This document shows positions 56,566 to 64,000 of a stretch of 64,000 nt of DNA, piece after piece. Position 1 is the stretch's first letter. Every line of letters starts with the position of its first letter. Origin of the DNA: Silene conica (taxonomy: Eukaryota > Streptophyta > Magnoliopsida > Caryophyllales > Caryophyllaceae); assembly GCA_029255685.2 (NCBI GenBank), contig CM055311.2, positions 9,057,031-9,121,030 of the forward strand, in the 5' to 3' direction. A program made the position numbers and the translations under genes. The notes below the pieces were generated by a model. That model searched no databases and had not been told where the DNA came from. It saw only the letters and a program-made list of their open reading frames with translations.

Positions 56566-57061
56566 AATCTTTTATAATATAAACTAATATTATAAATTTA
56601 TTTATTTTTACAAAAGTATATAACTTATAAAATCGTCGTATAACATAGGACGAGTCCAGTAAAAAAAAAAGTAGTCCAATAAACGAATTTTGAAAGGAAA
56701 ACAAAACAGCTAGAAACTAAGAGCTCATCTTGAAGCGTTAAGAGTCAAGACATCTAAGCATATAGCACAACAAACGACAAGACTCTTGTCATCGCGCCAT
56801 CAAATCATTCTCATCGGCCATCACATCCTTTACCGTCGACACTACCATCAACTTCATCTTTGATCGCCCATGTCTGATGTCATTCCATTGATTTATTACA
56901 CTAAATATCAAAGAGTGACGATAATTCAGAATTTTAGACGTCCTACTTACCAACATTCGGGTTTGGATTTTGAGCATTAAAGTTCCAAAATCTAACATTA
57001 AAAGGCAAACATTTCAAGTTTTTAACCATTTGTTTTCACTTTAAACATACATGTTTATATG
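56566..57061. other. Spacer between the copia element and the next CACTA end
   Basis: AT-rich; I see no gene, RNA or transposon ends. The minus-strand frame of 69 codons at 56789-56998 has no recognisable features. Confidence 0.5.
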
Positions 57062-57573
57062 CACTAGTAGAATTTAAGTGGTTGACATCGTCATATTGAC
57101 ATCGGTCCCCTAAACGACCGATGTCAAATGCCCAGTTTAGCATAATGGCATCGGTTTTGAAAGAGGAACCGATGCCAATTTTTTTCTCAAAATTAGCATC
57201 GGTTCTTTTAGAGCAATCGATGCCAATTTGTTAAAATTGGCACCGGACTTAACATTAGATATGATGCCAATTTTTTTCTCAAAATTGGCACCGGTTATTT
57301 TAGAACAACCGATGACATTTTTTTCTACACAGACATCGGTTATAACATTAGAACCGATGCCAAAAAATTTTCCGAAAATTGATATCGGTTGTTTTAGAGC
57401 AACCGATATTAATTTTTTCAACACAAGCACCGGTTGTAACATTAGAATCGATGCCAACTTTTTATGAAATTTGGCATTGGCTATTTTAGAGCAACCGATG
57501 TCAATTTTTCAACACTGACATCAATTGTTACATAGGAATCGCTGTCATTTTTTTCAAAATTGGCATTGGTTAT
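57062..57573. mobile_element. Left end of a second CACTA element with ACCGATGCCAA subterminal repeats
   Basis: The sequence starts CACTAGTAGAATTTAAG and continues into about a dozen copies, in both orientations, of a motif around ACATCGGTT / AACCGATGCCAA spaced 35-60 bases apart (57085-57560). This is a subterminal array of a different CACTA family from the one at 51495. At 57574 an LTR retrotransposon begins. The right end of this CACTA is not in the window. Confidence 0.72.
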
Positions 57574-58939
57574 TGTTGAGCTATAATTAGTCTAATCAGG
57601 TATTTATGTACTCCGGATAGGCGAGACAAGCTCAGTAGGGGACAAGCCCAGGGATTCAAGAAGGACCAAGCCGTATCCTACCCAGAACAGGATACACTTC
57701 TGTCCAGGCAGACAAGTAGGAGCTAAGCAGAATGAAAAGGAACCAAACCTGGTCCATCTATTGTGAACAGCAAGCCAAGAAACAACTAAAGAGAAGATCT
57801 TAGCCCCTAGTTTTGAAGAAGACCAAGTCCGAAACCCTAAGCAAATGTTGAAGAAACGTGTGATCATGGAGCAAAAGCATAGCCGTTAAGGTTGATAGAG
57901 TCAACCTGGATTAATAGGAGGCGTGCCCTATTAATCCGGAACTACATTTAGCACAAAAATGGGAACGTTGGAGCATCCAACGTTCAGATGATGAGTAGTA
58001 TATAATCAAGCAAAGTCATTCGTATAGAACAGTGTGTGATAATCTTGTATTCTTTACCACTTTAAGTATATTCAAGCAATTGTAATCGTTTTACAACATT
58101 TTATTCAGAAATAATACCTCTATAAACGTCTAACTAGTATTCTTCATTCCTATTATTATCATTCGTGTTAGAGCTAGATACCCTACACTTCATACATCAT
58201 TTAGCTTAATCCTTTCAGGAAAAATCTTGCTAAAACAATTAGCGCCCACCGTGGGGCATCTAGTTCATTAAATCTTAAAAAATCTTCCCAACTTTATTTC
58301 TGCCAATATTCCCATTGAAAAATGTTAATTCCTACTACAGAGGAGCAACTAGCTGCTGCCCTAGCTCAAATCAGAGAGTTAGAAGAGACCAGAAAAAGGG
58401 CAGCACAGACATAGGCTGAACTTGACAAAGTCAAGGAGTTTGAGTCCAATCTAAAGAAAAGATTAGAGGAGAAAACATCAGGCTCCAAAACCAGATTTGA
58501 GCCCGAAACTCCTTTCTCCTCTATCATCAAGAACATCGACTTCTCCTGCTATGCAACCCCAGAGAAGACTCCTACCACTGGTCAGGAGGGCGAAGTTCCT
58601 GTAACAGATCAGACGAATGCAACCATAATGATGGCCATGGTCCAGGAAATTCAGAAACTCCACAATAAAATTGAGAACATTCCTGGGGTGTCGGATCCTG
58701 TCCAGCAAGTGGAGATCGATAGTTATGCTGGCTCACCCTTGCTGAGTAAATAGCCAAAGTAGATCTCCCAAAGAAATTTTTCGTTCCATCAATGGCATCC
58801 TATGATGGGACTACATATCCTCATATCAAAACCACATTGTTGTATTCAAGCAAAAGATATTGGAAGCCTCAATACCCAGCGAGCTCAGGCAGGTGAGTAT
58901 GTGCAAAGGCTTTGGCACCACACTGACCGGAGCAGCAAT
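57574..58939 (+). mobile_element. LTR retrotransposon (Tat-type primer site), 5' LTR and start of gag
   Basis: The 5' LTR (57574-58237) begins TGTTGAGCTATAATTAG and ends TTGCTAAAACA. It is followed by TTAGCGCCCACCGTGGGGC, nearly the same primer-binding site as in elements B and C. It sits inside the CACTA starting at 57062 and is itself interrupted at 58940 by another CACTA. The rest of the element is beyond the window. The visible part looks broken, with a few breaks. Confidence 0.75.
58322..58939 (+). pseudogene. gag-region remnant of the element at 57574
   Basis: The translation shows MLIPTTEEQLAAALAQIREL, a coiled-coil-like N-terminus, then MVQEIQKLHNKIENIPGVSD and, near the end, MASYDGTTYPH, which aligns with the Gag core start (ANYDGTVDP, LYDGTADP) of elements C and B. 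It is decayed and is cut by the CACTA at 58940. Confidence 0.6.
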
Positions 58940-60776
58940 CACTACATGAAATAGGTTTCATTCCTACGGACTGTTGCCGTCGCAACATAGCTATTAACCG
59001 TAGGAATAATCACTTTCCTACGGATAATCCGTAGGAATGTTTCGTAGGAAATAAACATCAGCTCGACGGATTTTCTGTAGGAATAATCACTTGCCTATGG
59101 ACGTTCCTACAAATGTTAAAATTTCGTGAGTTATTTGACCAACACAACCTTCCTACGAAATTTCGTCGGAGAAGATAAATGTCCTACAAAAATTCCGTAG
59201 GAACCTGTAAAATCCGTTAGACATTGTCGTAGAATTATACTGACGAATTGTCGTAAAAAATTTCGAATATTCCGTAGGAAACATATAAGAATTTGGGCAT
59301 AATCGACCCGTTTTATAGCATGTCCAATTGTCTAAATTCCTGCATAAATTAATAAACAATTCATCGTCAGTCAACCGAAAAGCGGGAGGCCACAATTCAC
59401 ACAAAAACTGCAATATAGAACTAAATTTCAAGTTTTTCATAAAAGAAAATTAATGTCGAGTATTATGTTACGAACATAAAAGTTCATCAAATACAAAGCA
59501 TAAAATATTCATCAAAAACATCCTTTGAAGCAAAAAAATGTCATCTCAACGATCCAAAATGATGTGTCCTACTCAATTACTTCCATTTTCATGGGGATCT
59601 CGACGCAAAACTCGTGAATTGAGAGCATGTGGCATCAAGAGTGTGCAAGTTTTCTTGCATTTTCTTGATTAATTCATCCGTCACTTTGAATCGCGCTTCA
59701 GTTTCCTCCTTTAACTTCTGATTTTCTTCTTTAAGCTTAGCCTTATCCCCTTGTACTCTACTAAGTATCCCAGTACCAATGTAAGAAGTAACGGTAGATC
59801 CGGCTGTTGAATAAGTAGACGGCCTCTTGATATACATATCAGCAGCACTACCGATGCCACAGAAATGCCCCTTACGAAAGCCACCAACAATTTCAGCGAA
59901 AAGTTCATCTTCATCAAAATCTTCTTCTTTTTCTAACAATTCTAAATGAAATGCTAATGCTAGTAGATTATTCTTACTTTTGTTTCTTCGGCCTTCTTAT
60001 CAGAGAGCACACCATTATGATTATGGATTTGAATGAATAATCCAAAAGCCGTTGGTATTTTTCCTTCTTCACTGTCTCGAATCTGTTAAATCAGATTTCA
60101 TAGATTATTGGTGTATAAAATATGTTAGGAGTAGTAATATATTAAATGTTCGGAGTATTAATATATTAAATAACAAAAGAAATATAGATTTGATTTGCTT
60201 ACCATTCGTTCTGCTAGCTCAATACTAGAAATAGAACCCATGTTATGAGTTCTTGGAATTTTGTCACCTACCGCGTGCTTTGTTCGATTAGCTTTTCCGC
60301 TTGCAGACATCTTTTTAAAAGCATCACTATTTCTATATGCTTTAAGTTCGGCGAAAGAGGTCGCTGGCATCTAGTCTGGCTTTTCATCATCAATGTTGGT
60401 GTAATGGAGTATGTCCGGAAGACGATCTTTGGCTTTATTAAGGAAAGCCTTCTTAACATCCGCCTCAGGGTCTGGTGTAATGAACCTTATCCTACAATGA
60501 TAAAAAAAATTACAAGTTATCATAGGATACAAGTCGAAAAGATTTGATTATCTATTTTCATATCAAAATTATAAAAAAATACCTTAAAAACATTCCACCA
60601 TTTTACACGGACCTCTTCGGGAGTCTTTGTCCAAGTTGGGCAAAAAACGGTGAAGTTAGCCTTATCGTAGTCGCAACTAGGCTTGAAACGTCCGAATGAC
60701 CAAACATAAAACGAAAATAGATGCACAAGTTTTCTTATATGCTCAAATTAAGGTGATATTTGACTCGATTTAAATG
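58940..60776. mobile_element. Third CACTA element (left part) with CCTACGGA subterminal repeats
   Basis: It begins CACTACATGAAATAGG, the common plant CACTA tip. Within the next 350 bases are many copies, in both orientations, of TTCCTACGGA / TCCGTAGGAA. Remnants of a Transposase_24-type gene follow on the minus strand (59589-60726). It continues past a solo LTR (60777-62298) and at least to 62304 and beyond; the right end was not found. It lies within the gag region of the LTR element at 57574. Confidence 0.75.
59589..60726 (-). pseudogene. CACTA-type accessory transposase gene remnant (Transposase_24-like)
   Basis: Several coding blocks are seen from right to left: WTKTPEEVRVKWWNVFK (60726-60583); DPEADVKKAFLNKAKDRLPD (to about 60374); FKKMSASGKANRTKHAVGDK and ELAERM before a GTAAGC donor (about 60203); IRDSEEGKIPTAFGLFIQ; and ELFAEIVGGFRKGHFCGIGS followed by a coiled coil (GDKAKLKEENQKLKEETEAR, ending 59589). 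The order fits the plant transposase family Ptta/En/Spm found in CACTA elements. At least one stop (about 60371) falls between blocks, so it is probably decayed unless an intron removes it. Confidence 0.68.
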
Positions 60777-62298
60777 TGAAGAGTCTATTGACCTAGATAT
60801 ACTCAAGAAGGGGGGGTTGAATTGAGTATGCCAACTTTTTCGATTCTTCTTCGATGTTTGTTGTTGAGATGAAGTAATAGCAAGTAACGAGTAAGAACGA
60901 TAAAGTAAAGGAGACACGATCTTTTGAAGTGGTTCAGTTTCACAAATCGAAACCTACGTCCACTATTCTCGATTAATAAAATTAGTACCTTCTCCGGATT
61001 ACAATTTTATCAACCCAACTCGTACAACTTTGATGTTAGTTGTAACTCAATCTAGATACCGTAAAATATCTAGCTACGACAAGTACCGTTAAATACTTGT
61101 TTACAATGAGTACCGCTAAATACTCAAATCTATCTTAAGTAAATAAGATAAAGTCTTCAACAACTTCTTGTGTTTCAATGATCTTGTATGTGTGAGAACT
61201 TTCTTCAAAGCTTGTAGTCTTGATTACGAGATTTGACAATGATTGGCACGGAAAACGAGACGTATGAAGGAGTACGTTCGTTACTTTTCTTGATTTGTGT
61301 GAGGCTTGTATTTTCGGTAATCTTGGACCTGTGATGTAATAGGTATATATACTAATTTAGATCTAGGTTGAATCCTAGATAGTTTAGGAATATTACTTTA
61401 TCTAGAATACTTATTCTAGGTAATATTTAAAACTTAATCTTACTTGATTTAGGAAAAGACTCTAATAAGATATTATTTATTAAGACATAAGATAATATTT
61501 CCACAAACCTATTTGATTTAGGAAAATATCTTATACCATAAAATATAATATCCTACTTTGAATCAATTCCTAATTCTTGTCAATGATATAATAAATTATA
61601 TCTTTAACTAAATCCTAGTTTGACTTTTAGTAAATTAAATAAATACATATTATTTATTTAATTAAACCTTAAGACAATATAAAACGTGTTTACTTAATCC
61701 ACACGCACAACGAGATACACGATCCCTAGGCACACGGTTCCAACGGTACACGTTCCATAGAATACGTTTTCCAAGACATATTTCTCGAAGTACGTTTCTC
61801 TAGGAGTTTAGATTTTGACAATAACGATTAGAATAAAAATCCTTAGTATATTAGAATTTAATATTTATCTCATAAGATAAATATCTCAATTCTTGTTAAC
61901 CAAAGAATATTTTTATTCTAAAAACCGTCTTAAGATTACTAAATTAATATATAACAATATATTAATAGCATGCATACATTTTCACGCTTTTTACTTATTC
62001 CACGCAAATCTCATTTCTTCAATAGTTATAGATACGACCTATAACTTAAGAACTCTTGATATCGTAATAAAACTTTTTATCTAACAAATCTTCAAAAACA
62101 CTTGACACTTGACATGAGTTTGATCTTTCTTCAATCTTTGATTGAATCTATACTTTACTAAACTATGATCTTCGCTCTATAATTAACTGTACACTTAAAC
62201 GCACGATTACACGCATATGTATATAAAATATAATTATCTAGACTTGTCGTTATTAAAACATATAACACTATATTAAATATAAAATATATTACTCAACA
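60777..62298 (-). mobile_element. Solo LTR (1522 bp, copia SIRE-like) in the third CACTA
   Basis: On the + strand it starts TGAAGAGT and ends ACTCAACA (inverse TGTTGAGT), flanked by the 5 bp duplicate AAATG (60772-60776 and 62299-62303). Read on the minus strand, its last part has TTCAACCCCCCCTTCTTGAG before the end. That is typical of long copia LTRs of the SIRE/Maximus kind and sets the orientation. There is no internal region. Confidence 0.75.
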
Positions 62299-62303
62299 AA
62301 ATG

Positions 62304-63057
62304 TAAAAGAGGTATAAATACATTTGCCGTCTGAATATCAGATATTAATTGTATTTTGGTTAGCCGTCTGAATATATGATATTGTATTCATAATCAATTT
62401 TTGTTTATAGTCAGGGAATTTGTTCACAAACTATGAAAGAGAATCCAAGCCTTAGTGCGCATTTTTAAAGGCGGACTCTCCTCAAAGCCTATGGTTAATT
62501 TAGGTTTTGAAAAACTACTGATGTGCATTCTCTACTTCGAATATGGGACCTTGTATATGATAAAAGAAGAAGCCAACCAAGTGATCAAACCAACCCATGC
62601 CGACAAGCGGTCGATTCAATAAGTTAGTCATCTCAGCCCGGAAAACACACCCATTAGCAAGTTCATGTTTTGGTAAGAGTGGGGCAGTATAATCAACAGC
62701 CTATCAAAAGATTCTATTATGACTTATCCTTGTTGCATATAGTTTTTTTACGACTTTCCGTGTCTAAATTAGAACTTTCGATGCTCAGTAGAAACTAGAC
62801 ACCATTCTGTTGCTCATCTAGCCTTACCTAGCCTGATAGTTAAAATTTAAAAGTTTGGTAGTAGGATATGATAAGCCTAGGCTAATTTACAAATTGAGTG
62901 ACCAACAATATGGACTGTAAAATTAAAATATCTCCCATTCTGTTAATATGAAGGCTACTGATAAACCATTCTGTTAATATGATAAACCATTCTGTTGCTC
63001 AACTCCCTTTGAGATATCTCCCAATAACCTCCAAAACTAAAATTAAAAAGGCTACTG
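62304..63057. other. Spacer without recognised features
   Basis: AT-rich. A short repeat TTGCCGTCTGAATAT / TAGCCGTCTGAATAT occurs near 62320-62380, and ACCATTCTGTTAATATGA is repeated near 62935-62990. No gene seen. It presumably belongs to the third CACTA element. Confidence 0.4.
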
Positions 63058-64000
63058 ATGTAACAACGCGGATTATAAAATAAAGGAAAAACATAATATA
63101 AAGGAATATCAGAGTGTAACTCAATGATAACTGGGTTAAGGTGGCGGAAACACCTTACCCAAATCCGGATCGATACTCAAATCGAAAACCAAACTAATAC
63201 ATTATTCAAAGGTTCTTAAAACTTAAACAAAAGTCCTAAACAATTTATTAAGCTCGCTTCGCACATTCCCCAAGCAAGCATCAACCAAACAGCGACCACC
63301 TGAACAACCTGAGAAGGGGGTCAACAATCAGTCGGGAGTAACTAGATGCTCTCCCAGTCATGTTTACAACAATTGAATGTAACCAACCATCAATAACAAT
63401 TGAAATGTAAAACCAGTAAACATGCGAGATCATCTACACTCATGAAAGTCCAATCAAACTTACCATCATTTGAAGACATAATACAGCAATCATGTGACGA
63501 TATAAACACGTCATGACATGCATGCAAACTTACCAAACCATGATATTCTCAACACTAGCTGAATGAAACCATATGACCATAGACCATGTGCGACCACTAG
63601 ACCATGCACACTTAAAATTCAATTAACTCACGACTACTAGTAACATAAGGCATAATGCTAGGAATGAAGCATAGTGAATATGGTGACACACAATCCATTG
63701 CAACAGAAGGCAAAAAGCTATCATCAAAGCATAGCGAATAGAGCGAACGCCCGTTAGAGCGTATCACCACTGCCTCTAACTTGTCAGAGCGTATCACCAC
63801 TGCCTCTGACTGACGGAACATATCACCACTGCCTCCATCGGTGTGGAGCGTATCACCACTGCCTCCACGGTACTATGTAAAGCGTATCACCACTGCCTAT
63901 GTACCTAAGACCTGGCCAGACCTCTCGATGCAATAACTGTACACCGAACGACACTCGGGACCCAGAACGTATAACTAACGAATCTGGCCACCCCCGAACA
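63058..64000. mobile_element. LTR-like sequence, cut by the window end
   Basis: It starts TGTAACAACGCGG and is non-coding and moderately AT-rich, with a style similar to LTRs of Ty3/gypsy elements (compare the TRIM repeat start TGTAACACCCC). It contains the hairpin array at 63753-63904. There are no second copy, primer site or target duplicates in the window to prove it, so the call is tentative. Confidence 0.3.
63753..63904. repeat. Array of five hairpin units with a shared loop and changing stems
   Basis: Five copies of CGTATCACCACTGC (one reads CATATCACCACTGC) are spaced about 30 bases apart. Each lies between two arms that are inverse to one another: GTTAGAG/CTCTAAC (63753-63780), GTCAGAG/CTCTGAC (63783-63810) and GTGGAG/CTCCAC (63843-63868) pair perfectly. 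The third unit (about 63811-63839) and fifth unit (about 63875-63902) pair only partly. The loop is constant while the arms change together. Confidence 0.8.

Noticed and set aside
63612-63821. Minus-strand frame of 69 codons over the hairpin array
   Set aside because: It follows from the repeated units; no start context or domain.

Overview
The window is nuclear DNA from a flowering plant, most likely a eudicot. Evidence: GT/AG introns in the genes, Tat/Retand-type Ty3/gypsy elements carrying an antisense gene, TRIM, Stowaway, Harbinger, hAT and CACTA elements, a plant-type glycine-rich wall protein and a CYP76-like P450 fragment. I cannot name the species from sequence alone. There is no operon structure. 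The window is mostly nested transposable elements around two ordinary host genes.

Layout. (1) 1-17599: a Ty3/gypsy element (A, + strand, 5' part outside the window) carrying a solo LTR (1173-2726, duplicated target CAGGG) and a whole-looking younger relative on the other strand (B, 3938-12554, target GTAGT). (2) 17600-21176: AT-rich spacer with two tandem repeats and a 1.15 kb Stowaway-like element (19648-20796). (3) 21177-32023: a second element of A's family (C, target TTTAC), carrying a Stowaway MITE in its 5' LTR and a TRIM in its antisense gene. A, B and C all carry an extra antisense, apparently spliced gene. (4) 31882-37803: a 451 bp direct duplication (tail of C's LTR plus flank) that brackets a 5.0 kb segment holding an hAT transposon with a spliced transposase that reads open. 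(5) 37911-38315: a Harbinger-type MITE.

Host genes: a secreted glycine-rich protein (38429-39103, +) and an eight-exon ubiquitin-specific protease (39673-44058, -) whose exon phases all agree (758 aa). An old LTR sits in intron 3 of the protease gene, and a 1.2 kb non-autonomous hAT element lies 300 bp upstream of its start codon.

(6) 45700-56560: a Ty1/copia element with short LTRs, split by a 4.7 kb CACTA element (51495-56195). This CACTA has no transposase. It carries the complete second exon of a CYP76-like cytochrome P450, plus other exon- and UTR-like pieces, between arrays of subterminal repeats: a Pack-CACTA. (7) 57062-64000: another nest: a CACTA left end, then an LTR element of the Tat type, then a second CACTA with remnants of its Transposase_24-type gene, then a 1.5 kb solo copia-type LTR. 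The window ends in an LTR-like sequence containing an array of hairpins that share one loop but differ, in a matched way, in their stems.

The most unusual observations are the P450-carrying CACTA, the 451 bp duplication around the hAT segment, the covarying hairpin array at 63753-63904, and the antisense gene kept in the same place in three related retrotransposons.
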